DNA of 64,000 nucleotides from Adiantum capillus-veneris (Eukaryota > Streptophyta > Polypodiopsida > Polypodiales > Pteridaceae). Both the position numbers and the translations under genes were made by a program. The stretch lies in assembly GCA_014529385.2 (NCBI GenBank), contig CM043942.1, forward strand, positions 112,066,141-112,130,140. Reading direction: 5' to 3'. The notes beneath the pieces were generated by a model. It did not search any database. It was not told the DNA's origin and saw nothing but the letters and a program-made list of their open reading frames with translations. This document shows, piece by piece, positions 43,391-53,227 of the stretch (position 1 is its first letter; every line of letters begins with the position of its first letter).

Positions 43391-44400
43391 TTAAAATATT
43401 TTTTGACCATATGTAGACCTGTCATCTAGTATTGAATTTGAAACAAACCTATTATCAAGTCGATTGTCATACCTTAACACCAACCCACCTTCATTGATAC
43501 CCTTGTCCTTGACCTTCTTATAAAAATTGTCCTTTGCTTGTATAGCTTTCCTCTTGTAGCACTCATAAGCAACTTCTCTCTTCCACTTACGTTCAACTAA
43601 GGTAAGAAGTTGATGCATCCATGCTTCTTGATTATCTTGTGCTCCTTTGTCATGAAGTCGCATTGTTGGAATGTTGAGCTCAATTGGTTGCAGAGCCTCC
43701 TGACCATACACCAAGTGAAATGGTGTGAGCTCTGTGGCCTCCCTATATGTGGTTTGATACGCCCATAATGCCCTATCCAAGAAGTCATCCCACAACTTTG
43801 TCTTGTTCTTCACTATCTTTTTGATGATGCCTACAATGACCCCATTAGCCTTCTTCACCAAACCATTTGATTGCGGGTAGTAGGGTGTGCCATGACCATG
43901 TAAAATGTGAATCTCTACACAAACATCCATGATTAAACCCTTCCAAAACCCTGGACCATTACCAGAAAAAAATTCCAAAGGTGTGCCAAATCTACAACAG
44001 ATGTGAGTGTATACAAACTTGCTCAACGTCCTCTCATTTACCTTTGCCACACTTTGTGCTTCTACCCACATAGTCATATAGTCTACTATCACTAGAATGT
44101 AGAGCTTACCATTGTTTTTTCTAGGAAGAGGACCCATAGAATCAACGTCCCACTTTCCAAAGGGTCTATTTACGAGTACAGATTTATTTGGACCATGCAC
44201 CAAACTTCTGTTTCCATTAACCTGACAATTATGATAGCTTTTGCACCAATGTCAAACATCCACCTGCATGCTTGGCCAAACATACCCCACAAGAAAAATA
44301 TTTTTCATAGTTCTCTTGCAGAAAATGGCCACCACATGCTTTCTCATTCAAACCTTCTAGAATGGCTCAAATTTCCTCCATTGTTGACACTCTTCTACTC
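43391..44400 (-). pseudogene. Integrase of element B
   Basis: ORF 43391-44203 reads FGKWDVDSMGPLPRKNNGKL (first Asp) and FGTPLEFFSGNGPGFWKG. Here the second catalytic Asp of the S-D-N-G block is Gly. In YPQSNGLVKKANG the catalytic Glu is Lys. It continues WAYQTTYR, LVYGQEALQP and a C-terminal LVLRYDNRLDNRF. A degraded H2C2 domain lies at 44210-44400 (ACGGHF). Two of the three active-site residues are lost, so it is inactive even apart from its stops. Confidence 0.85.
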
Positions 44401-44600
44401 ACCTGAGTCTTTCTTGTTTGATAGAGGGAGCCTTCTAGGAAGAGAAAGAAACTTGACTTCTTTATGAGCCTCCTCTTTTGAGCCTTTGTAAATCCTTGTG
44501 GAAACTCGCCTTCCAACATGTAGCTCACAATGGGAGCCAAGGACTCCATCTCTTGGTACCTTGGTTTCTTTACCATTGCTGCCATCATGATGACATGCAC
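44401..44600 (-). pseudogene. Connecting segment before integrase, element B
   Basis: The 77-residue ORF 44367-44600 has EFPQGFTKAQKRRLIKKSSF and LEGSLYQTRK, the lead-in to the H2C2 domain. It matches the linker of element A in position. Confidence 0.6.
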
Positions 44601-44789
44601 TTATTTGTCAACACATGCAACTACTTTCTGTGCAAGAAAATTAGCATCTTTATGTTGTTCTCTAGGAATATGATACAACTACACTTCTTCAAATTGATTG
44701 AATAGTTTGCAGATGGAATGAACCTTTTGCCTTAATCTTTCATTTTTACAATGCCCAAATGCCTAAGATTTTCTTTATAATGAGAAGTG

Positions 44790-45000
44790 CATCCCCTTTT
44801 ACCATGAGACGTCGTACCTTCTGGAAACACACATTTGCAAGCCATGAAGTAGTATATTGTATGCTGCTTCATTGTTGCTTATGGAGTCTGGCAAACTTAC
44901 ATGTTCTTCCACAACAGCCACAACATTTGGATCAAGCAACGCAAGTCCTCCCCCTGGTTTTCCCGTGGCCTTCCTCAATGCTTCATCAAAGAACAAGGTG
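44790..45000 (-). pseudogene. Second (archaeal-type) RNase H of element B, partial
   Basis: It reads FFDEALRKATGKPGGGLALL and SISNNEAAYNILLHGLQMCV, matching the first-Asp and NNEAEY blocks of the second RNase H in elements A and F. In the last block Glu of E-Y is Ala. The C-terminal part (44600-44790) is decayed. Confidence 0.68.
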
Positions 45001-45893
45001 AATGAATTAGGTATGCTCGCAAGGGTAGTATTTTCACTTCAAACACCTTAATATCCCTTTTGTGCACTCTATAGGTGAGAATCCCTGCCAACTGTGCACG
45101 TACACTATCTTCTACCTTGAAAGAGTATTGGAACTCTTGCAATTTCATAATTCACTTTGTGATCCTAGGACTTAGTGTCATTTGAGAGGACACTCAAGGA
45201 AACAAGTTTTTGGCAGTGATGAGTATTAAAAAGGGTTTTGGAAACAAGTAGGATCTAAATTTTCTCACCGCAAACATGAGAGAAAGCATCATGAGTTCTG
45301 CTTATGTGTAGCCTCTCTCCAAGGAATTCATGAACCTAATAGCAAAGTAGATGGGTCGCATCCTGATAATGTGAGGACCTTGTTGTAGCAAAACAACACC
45401 AATTGTTTCTTTCCCAACACTAGAGGTAACAAATTAAAGAATGTCTACTCCCAACAAGGAGGCATGAGTGTTGGTAGTAGCTCTAATAGAATTAATTTTA
45501 TGCTTCAAGCTCACCCGACCATGCAAATTCTATTTGTTGTGCCAATTTTTGCAAAGGGTGAAGTAATTCATGAACCTAATAGCAAAGTAGATGGGTCGCA
45601 TCCTGATACTGTGAGGACCTTGTTGTAGCAAAACAACACCAATTGTTTCTTTCCCAACACTAGAGGTATCAAATTAAAGAATGTGTACTCCCAACAAGGA
45701 GGCATGAGTGTTGGTAGTAGCTCTAATAGAATTAATTTTATGCTACAAAAGTACTCTTCAAGCTCACCCGACCATGCAAATTCTATTTGTTGTGTCAATT
45801 TTTGCAAAGGGTGAAGTAGCTCAAAGGCTAAGTGAATGAAAGCGGGACATAGAATTCACCTTTTGAATGAATGAGATGACTTCTTGGGTGAGT
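45001..45893 (-). pseudogene. RT thumb and gypsy RNase H of element B with an internal tandem duplication
   Basis: From the right: EVISFIQKVNSMSRF (thumb, near 45860), HPLQKLTQQIEFAWSGELEE (45720-45810), then a frame-shifted RNase H (LGKKQLVLFCYNKVLT). Bases 45325-45564 repeat 45565-45817, so the segment occurs twice; the first copy lacks 13 bp. Further left the RNase H continues (ERGYT, then AELMMLSLMFAVRKFRSYLF). The upstream RT fingers and palm are missing. Confidence 0.75.
45325..45817. repeat. Tandem duplication, 240 and 253 bp
   Basis: AATTCATGAACCTAATAGCA at 45325 and 45565 starts each copy. They differ by a few substitutions plus a 13-bp gap. Confidence 0.9.
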
Positions 45894-47918
45894 TGTGAGT
45901 GTGATAGTAGAAGCGTAATCCATGAAGCAGTGGATTTCATGCCACCTGGTTAGCATGCCTTGCATGCCGAATTGTAAGCCCGTGGCTATACTGATGGCCT
46001 CAAACAAAATAGCCAAAACCATAAGTGCCTTGTGTAGTTGTATTGATAGGGATTTTGGGAGTTAATATGCTAATTGTGCCAGTTCTCCAAACTTGCATGC
46101 CAATGGACTTGAAATTGTCTGACCTAGTCATCTTACTGTAACTAGTTGCTTTGAATTTCCAAAGAAAAAACTTGCTAAAAGGTGTCTCATAGCCATATCT
46201 GCTTTGCAAGAGAGAGTTGTCACATATGCATATATGCCCTCGTGTATCATATACGCCCGTCTAGCACATAATGAAATAACTTGCAAACACATTGCCTATT
46301 CCTCCCCAATTTTGTATGCTCCTAGCATATGCCAAACTTGGGGAGTCTCAATGCAAGATGCATAAATGGAAGACTTGCTTCACATAAGTTCATCAAATAG
46401 ACGAGGCATGAATTTAACCTGAGTGCTCATAGCTAATAGATGCTCTTGTTGACACCCATATGTCCAAGCAGAAAAGGATTGACCTTGTCAAAATTTCATA
46501 GAGAATTGGCCTTGCCAAATTTTGCTACTGATTGAGAATCATAAGATTTCCCAATAGTAAGAGAGGTATCATCTACAATTGAACTATCAAATATTTGCTA
46601 TTGTCCAAGACTACTTGATCAAAAAACCCTTTGCTTGACAAGTTGGCATTGTGAAAATTCATGTGGTGGTCAACATTGCATTCAGCTCATAGTTGTGGAT
46701 GTCAATGTTTTTTTCACAATGCTTCATGTACCTATATTGCCTGCTTCCTAGCAAGATGCAATGGCTTGGAAATTATTATGCATCAAATGCATAGAGCCGT
46801 GCTCCCAAAAGTCGTGCTTTCCTCCACCTCAAGATAGCACAACACGGAGAGACCCAAAAATTAACAACTAGAGTAAAACAGCGGCCGATTTATTGGAGTG
46901 TTGATATAAGGAGCCTTGCTCTTGTAATGTATCTTAAACAACTACTTGAAATTGTAATTACCGTTGGCCTTGCCGAATAACATAATTGAATAGTTCATAT
47001 GCCTTGCTTGGATTTCCATGGTTGCCAAGCAACCTTGCATGTAACCATTGACTGAGAGTCATTGGATGACTTTCAAAATCAATCGGCATCCTTTAGTGAT
47101 GCCTTGCATTAGATTTCCAATCCATGTCTCAATGAGAAGCCTTGCTTCTGTAGAATCATGGCTTACGCTGTTCATTTCTTGTCGCACATTTGTGTCTGTG
47201 TCCATGCATGTCTTGGAGTCCCGTTTCAATCCCGCCCTAGATAGAGTCTAAGAGATTGAGAGATTCCAAGAGATGTTTTGCGACAGACATGGGGATTTTA
47301 TACACCTTCAAATTGTAAATTTCTGCACATGACAGATGCAAAAATTTGCCACATGAGCCAACGGATGTGACCATGAATGTCCATTTGGTTGTGGGGCTCA
47401 TCCCGCAAACTGCCGATTCTCCCTGCTCGTGGGGAAACACCCGTAGGTGGGGTGTGTGGCCTAACTTAGGGCACTAAAAAGATTTTTTGTTAAAAAAATA
47501 ATTAAAGAAAATACCTGCACAGGAGGTCGAAGGCTTCTACCTGCACAATCCTTGAGGAGGATATGGTGCTTGAAGTCGCACAAATTTGGCCACGCTGGTA
47601 GCACCGAGCTTCATGCCTTGATGCCTTCTACTCCCAACGAGCCCAAGCAGAGCCAATTTTCAGGAGGTCGTAAACGGTTCTCCTTCTCGGCTTAGAGCCG
47701 CTGCACACGAGCAAGAGCTTTGGCTTCCCCTTCCTCCCCGACTTGGGACATCAGCACACGGTTTTTCCTTGCTTGTGTGTTGCATGCGACATGCAAACTT
47801 TCTTTGAGAGAAAGATAAAGAGGACCCCTAGGCTGAGCGTCCATGAACGGAGAGAGAGATAGAACATGTCAAGCCATGCAAATCATTTCCCCCTCCTCCA
47901 TAGCTTGCTCCTCCTTGA
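45894..47918. other. Unidentified segment inside element B, replacing protease and RT
   Basis: About 2 kb without recognised coding on either strand, rich in the word GCCTTGC. It ends at a copia-type primer-binding site (47919-47930), so it may be the internal part of a non-autonomous minus-strand LTR element. Confidence 0.4.
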
Positions 47919-47930
47919 GCTCTGATACCA
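47919..47930 (-). promoter_or_regulatory. Initiator-tRNA-Met-type primer-binding site (element D)
   Basis: Minus strand TGGTATCAGAGC, the classic PBS of copia elements, one base from an LTR-like end (plus strand TGTAAGACCC at 47932). Minus-strand CTATATAA near 47980 could be the LTR TATA box. No second LTR copy is visible. Confidence 0.65.
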
Positions 47931-47931
47931 A

Positions 47932-48012
47932 TGTAAGACCCAGGAGCTACGTAATGAAGATTCTCCGCCCAATCCCCCATTATATAGCCCTTGGCCACTG
48001 AATAGAATCTCC
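47932..48012 (-). repeat. LTR-like fragment of element D
   Basis: Starts TGTAAGACCCAGGAGCTACG next to the PBS. The extent to the right is unknown, because gag-like sequence of element B seems to resume soon after. Confidence 0.35.
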
Positions 48013-48357
48013 CTATCCGCCTTTACCAGCCGGCCCTCGGCCCTTGGCCCAAGTCCTACTCGTTTGGGTTTGCCCTTGGCATGACACCAAGAGGGAAGTC
48101 TTGGATGTGGATGTGACATCAAGTCCTCTTGGGTTCCTTCGTTTCCTTTTCCTTCTTGCCTCATCCATGGTCACTCTATGATATGACTCCTTCTTTCTCC
48201 TTATCTTTTCCACGGCCACACTTAATGCCATTTTCTTCCATGTCAATCTCATTTGAATTTGTCACCTTTACCACAAGAACATTTGGATCTGGAAAAGGTG
48301 GAACTCCTTCCACTCCTTGTGGAGGTGGTCTTGCCCCATTTGGTCTTTGCACAAGTA
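48013..48357 (-). pseudogene. Element B gag C-terminal or protease-proximal segment
   Basis: The minus frame reads LVQRPNGARPPPQGVEGVPP and NVLVVKVTNSNEIDMEENGI, Lys-rich afterwards. It continues the gag reading that stops at 51976, on the other side of copia C. I cannot identify a catalytic motif. Confidence 0.45.
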
Positions 48358-48541
48358 TGAAGTGTGCGAGCGAGAGCGTGTGTGAGTGTGTGCAGCAATG
48401 GAGAAGAGAGGAGACCTTGTGTTTGCAAGGGCTAAAACTCACTCTCTACATGTAAGCCCCCTTATTCTATTATGTACATAATGAATAAGTATAGTGGGGG
48501 AGCACCTGGCCTAACTAGCCACATGGGGCTTTACCCCAGCA
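48358..48541 (-). repeat. 3' LTR of copia C
   Basis: Matches 51779-51975, for example GCAGCAATGGAGAAGAGAGG and GGCTAAAACTCACTCTCTAC. The minus-strand start TGCTGGGGTAAAGCC is copia-like. Confidence 0.88.
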
Positions 48542-49045
48542 ACCTCCTAGGTAAAGGCCAATGTGGCCATGAGAGAGAAAAGAAAACCGTACAAAATTTG
48601 TACAAGGCCATCACAAGTATGACCTCAGCCAATGCCCACTGGCTCACAAAATCTGTGTTCATCCAACTCTAATTGTAGAGAAAGTATAGAGCGATTGACA
48701 CCATACTCCTCATCAAAGCCGCACACATCTTATAGGTATCTCACCATACGCTTCAAAGTACCCCTATGCTCAAGGCCAACGTCAGTCACTGCATGACTAA
48801 CTGCTACCACTGCAAATGCACCTACTGCAAATGCAATCTCGGTCTCGAGATCAGTATCTCGTATATGAGACTCCCCAATGCTGATGCAATCCTAGCAATA
48901 TCTGCCAATTTGACCATCTCAGTCAAATCTGGCTTAGAACACCACTCATGAAATTCACCTGACAATCAAACTCTGATCCCTGGAATCCATTCTCGTGTCC
49001 ATCACATGTCACATGTGCACCAAGAGCATCTGTTTGTCCTGAACC
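48542..49045 (-). other. Non-coding internal 3' part of copia C
   Basis: No RT or RNase H motif found; the pol core has been deleted. Confidence 0.5.
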
Positions 49046-49774
49046 CTATGTGACAAGAGCAATGCCTAGCTCTAACTCACATGCATCAGCGTGCTCTGGC
49101 CTAAGTATATCCATGAATGATTGAATCACGGCTGAATTCGCAGCACTCAAACCATCCATATCTGTCATCGTATCCACAAATGACATGCCATGCTGCACAA
49201 CTGGCTCAACATGCTCACAAACTGGAGCATCATGCAACCTATCCACAAAGGAGACATGCCTCGTCTCTCTGCATGGTTGCATACTCACAAAGACTGTGCC
49301 GTCTCGTACGTGACGTACTCGCATCACATGAATCATGCCAACACTAGCACCTCTTGCTATGACTAGCTGTCCACGATGTAATGTGGAACTGTGATCATCT
49401 AGCACTACCTAGCATCCGTTGTCTCGTAACTGACTCACAGAGATCAAGCTCTTCATAAAACCTGGCACATGGTGTACATCTCGCAACACGTATGATGCAC
49501 TACTCGGAAAAAATAGTCTGGCATCCCTTGCACCAACTATGTCATGCACTGAACCATCAGCTAGACCCACACGTCCAAGCATACCACTAGCATATGTGCT
49601 TAACCACTCACGACTAGGTGTGACATGAAATCTAGCACTCACATCTATTATCCAATGCGAAGGTAATGTGTCGTCAAAAACCGACATAAGAAAGTCAAGA
49701 GTAAACATAGAAGCAAAGGAAACATCTCTGTCATGCGTAGCCACATGCGCTATGTTTGCTCCGACGACATCCAA
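49046..49774 (-). pseudogene. Copia protease and GAG-pre-integrase remnant, element C
   Basis: ORF 49409-49774 reads DTLPSHWIIDVSARFHVTPS, where copia proteases have D-S-G-A. The Asp is kept, but the following residues are V-S-A. It then continues RVGLADGSVHDIVGARDARL and YVLRDVHHVPGFMKSLISV with a stop. ORF 49046-49405 continues DHSSTLHRGQLVIARGASVG, the usual sequence before the GAG-pre-integrase motif, then diverges into unrecognised sequence. The normal HH-CC and integrase are missing. Confidence 0.75.
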
Positions 49775-49779
49775 AGCGA

Positions 49780-50251
49780 TAGCATCCCTCCTGTGCTATC
49801 TCATCCGCCAAAAACAACACCTACGTACATGTCCTGTATGACCACAATTCCAACACACAACCTCTCTATGTCTAAGGTCGTCCTTTGACTATAGACATCT
49901 CTCGAGACTCATTTGTGCCAAATGCATTGCACAATCTTTTCCATAACTCCTAGTTGTGTATGCATCCAAACCAATGCAATAGACAGACTCACCAAGGTGT
50001 AACATGATCGTCTAACGTGCAATCTCATCCAAGTCCTCCCACTCATCATCAGTCATAGACTCTAGCCTAGCATCCATGCCCTGTAGTGGAAACACTTGGC
50101 CCAACTGAGTCAATGCATCATGCATACCTTCTTTGCAATGCTCAAAGTTTGAGCCATCAAAATTTGTATGGAAAAGCACAAACCCTGAAAATGATGTACA
50201 TGCCAAACCCATGGCGATAACCTGTGACAAGACCAAGCATAAATCGATCAA
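49780..50251 (-). pseudogene. Copia gag, internally deleted, with zinc knuckle, element C
   Basis: The N-terminal ORF 50012-50251 contains MHDALTQLGQVFPLQGMDAR and MTDDEWEDLDEIAR, the conserved start of a Tnt1-like plant gag. Shortly after, the reading jumps to VCWNCGHTGHVRRCC (49815-49860), a C-x2-C-x4-H-x4-C knuckle. Most of the gag body of about 150-200 residues is absent. In a full element this protein builds the particle. Confidence 0.75.
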
Positions 50252-51765
50252 CTGAGAATAGCTAAAGCTTGGCTAAGTCATACACCAAGTATTGTCAAAA
50301 TACAACATAAGCTAGCATAAGTTGTCTAAGAGAAGTGTCAGCAAATATGGGAATCAATGTAACAAACAAGTGAGCAAAACCACTCAAATGATGCCAAAAC
50401 CGCTCAAATCCAAGAGCACTATGTGATAATCGATGAAACTAGCATCAGCAACTAGCATCAACAATATCCCTCCTGAAGAGGTTACCCCATGTATGTCAAA
50501 TGACATAATCCGGTGAGAAAACACTCTCACAATGCGATGCCCAAACACTATGGCAAAGCAAACATTGAGTACCAAATGCAATCAAAACATGATTGCAAAC
50601 CATGCGCATAAACAAATAAACTCGCAAGAAAAATATGGCAGAGTTTTTACAGTATTTGGCTATCTAACCACGATAACCATACATGCTATAAACATGCTCA
50701 AAACCATGAGAAAATCATGCACAAAATCCGCACTCAAGCATACATGAGTTGGCCCAAATTTTCAACTCCGTAAAGTTGGAAAACAATCCTGTAATCCGAA
50801 ACACAAAGTGCATCAACCGCACTCTACAAGAGAGGCATATACTAGCATAAACTTGGACACAAATCAACCAAAATATGACACAAATTGATGCTCAAAACAT
50901 ATGAAAATCAGCCCACATATGCCATTGCAAGGTGAAGAATACCATCCATCAAAAAGTGCACATCATGTGCATCCACATGGCAATGTAAACGAGCATCGAG
51001 CATCTACCAAATGTGTGTCAAAGAGCATCCAAATCAGCTGAAAATTCAGCTCACAATCATGCTAAAAATGCTTGCAAATCTCTCTGCAAATCCGTGCACC
51101 ACACTCCTGAAATCTACTTAATCGCACACGTAAATGTACATAACTTGTGATGAATCCACTGTCGAATCCTGAGAGTCCACAAGAATGCATACATCCACAA
51201 AGTGTTCTCAAGGTATGCGCATAAATGTTTGAAAATATCAACCCACACTCTCTTCACTGAGAGAAAAACATCAATGCACAAAACAAGAGAATGACAAAAG
51301 CTCAATTCGAGCTTTCCGAATGTAGCAAATCACCACAATAGGCATACATAATCTTCAACTTTATGAATATACTGCAACGTGTCAGCTCATATCTTCCAAT
51401 TCGTTCAAAATTTGCAGAAATTTCCTTCTGCAAAATTGTAGACCACGCAAAAACGGTTGGGAATCGTGGAATGGATTTGAAATGTTCTTTTTTTTACAGG
51501 TCGAAACAGATCTGTAAAAATCTGCACGTGTGTACCCTAGAGGTGTAGACAGTTTGAGTGAGGTATCTCAAAATTGGTGAAGATTTTGAAAAAACATTCT
51601 TCTGCAAAGTTAAAGAGGAGAAAATTTTGGTCAAGAATCAATAAGAATCGGCTTGAATGAAGACGTTTTGGTAGGCCAAAATAGATTAAAAAAAACACGT
51701 TGTAGTTTTTGCTGCTTCTCCACCTGTCGCCCCGCTGAGCTCCATTGGTGCTCCCAATCCCTGAA
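50252..51765 (-). other. Long 5' leader of copia C
   Basis: Non-coding 1.5 kb between the PBS and gag. No conserved ORF. Confidence 0.5.
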
Positions 51766-51776
51766 CTTTGATACCA
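51766..51776 (-). promoter_or_regulatory. Primer-binding site of copia C
   Basis: Minus strand TGGTATCAAAG, two bases from the LTR; one mismatch to the initiator tRNA-Met primer site. Confidence 0.8.
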
Positions 51777-51778
51777 GT

Positions 51779-51975
51779 TGAAGTGCACGAGCAGGAGCGT
51801 GTGTGAGTGTGTGCAGCAATGGAGAAGAGAGGAGAAGAGGAGACCTTGTGTTTGCAGGGGCTAAAACTCACTCTCTACATGTGAGCCCCCTTATTCTATT
51901 ATGGTGGCATAATGAATAAGTATAGTGGGCGGACACCGGGGCTTCTAGCCGGCCACATGGGGCTTTACCCCAACA
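51779..51975 (-). repeat. 5' LTR of copia C
   Basis: Partner of 48358-48541, with a short extra GAGAAGAG unit and other small indels. Confidence 0.88.
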
Positions 51976-52860
51976 AAGCGTTGGATGTTGACTTCCTTCA
52001 CCTCCATTCATCACTGCGTAATTCAAGTTAGGTCTCCCTGGATCCCCACGAGGACAAGAACAATTATACACCCCATGCCTAGATTCCCTGCAATTTCAAC
52101 ACTGTTATACCCTCATGAGTCGTGGCTCTCGCTCCTCAAATTTCTTTCTTTGTCCCTTGGGACCTACAACTTGTGTAAGGTGAATTGATAAGTTGCTCAA
52201 GACTCATTAAGCTTATCAATCACCTGAACTGTTACCTCAAAATTCTCTGTAGATGTTGAGGCTTGCAATTTCACCTTGGGTATACGACCCTCTATTGGAA
52301 CCTCTCCCCTTAGGCACTTGAGTTTTCTATACTTCTCAGCAGCCCTAGCTTTAGCTGCATCAAAGGTAGCAGGTGCACCCGCTTCAACTTTTATCTTGAC
52401 TGTGGGAAAGAGACCGGTTATGAACCTCTCCTTCTTTAGGAACTTTGCACCATCACCAGGGTTGGCAACATTTCTCACCCATACAACTCAAAGATATAGA
52501 GACTCTTGTTTGCACATGTAGTAGTCACCCAAGTCTTTTTGCTTGGAAGAAACGATGCCTTGCCATAGATTTTGAGTGTTTCGGGGGTCAAAGAAGTATC
52601 CTTTGAATTGATTAACAACTTTATTATAGTTTCCCTTAACCTCTTGAGATAGAGAGTCAAACCAAGTGCTAGCATCCTTCCTCAAAACTACCTCAAACAT
52701 TTATAAGCATTCCTCTTCTTCTATCACTCTTTTTATGCGACAAGCCAATTTGAAATTGCTAGAAATAGCTTGGCATCTTCACCATGCTCTCCAAAAAAGA
52801 GAGGATATCTTGGCATTTGGCGTTGTGCCTCCATTGAATTAATTTCAAAGTGACAACAAG
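51976..52860 (-). pseudogene. Gag of element B
   Basis: It starts near 52834 (MEAQRQMPRYPLFFGEHGED). 52488-52700 has DASTWFDSLSQEVKGNYNKV and FDPRNTQNLWQGI. 52197-52478 has GDGAKFLKKERFITGLFPTV and AKARAAEKYRKLKCL. The zinc knuckle near 52050-52095 reads C-stop-N-CRESRHGVYNC, correct spacing with one stop. The reading is then cut by copia C at 51975. Stops and one early frameshift make it non-functional. Confidence 0.72.
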
Positions 52861-52920
52861 TTTCTTTTTTTTCTTTTTTAAACGATTTACACAATATTTT
52901 TTTTTAAATTGCAATCTATT

Positions 52921-53140
52921 CTACAACAAAATAAAAATATGCACATCAAATGATCTATGATAGTCAACGAGAGGCAAGACGATAGGGTTTGATGATGCAA
53001 GAATTTTGCCTACTCCTTGGACACCAAACATGAACACCATACGTTGTTGAAAATTGATCTTTCTACTAATTTCAAAGTTTATTTTAATATGTGGAGTGAA
53101 ATGGAAGGGAAAAACCTCTATTCATGGGCCATTATGCATG
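52921..53140 (-). pseudogene. Conserved small ORF upstream of gag, element B
   Basis: The minus frame reads FHFTPHIKINFEISRKINFQ, QRMVFMFG, then SFDVHIFILL and a stop at 52921. It is homologous to 9897-10139 of element A, with the same C-terminal end and the same position before gag. One in-frame stop lies near 53122. Domain not recognised. Confidence 0.55.
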
Positions 53141-53227
53141 ACCTAATTCTCAAAACAAGACAAAAAATATAGACGTCCAAACTAAGGTTGTATCTAATGA
53201 GAGGCAAAATAAAAGGATTCAGTGAAG

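Larger units (their letters stand above)
48358..51975 (-). mobile_element. Internally deleted Ty1/copia element C with short LTRs, minus strand
   Basis: LTRs of 184 and 197 bp (48358-48541 and 51779-51975), each starting TGAAGTG and ending CA on the plus strand. A tRNA-Met-type PBS lies at 51766-51776. Inside are only a gag N-terminus, a zinc knuckle, a copia protease remnant and the pre-integrase stretch; integrase, RT and RNase H are absent. The flanks CAAGTA on the left and AAGCG on the right give at best a degraded 5-bp duplication. It interrupts element B. Confidence 0.8.
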
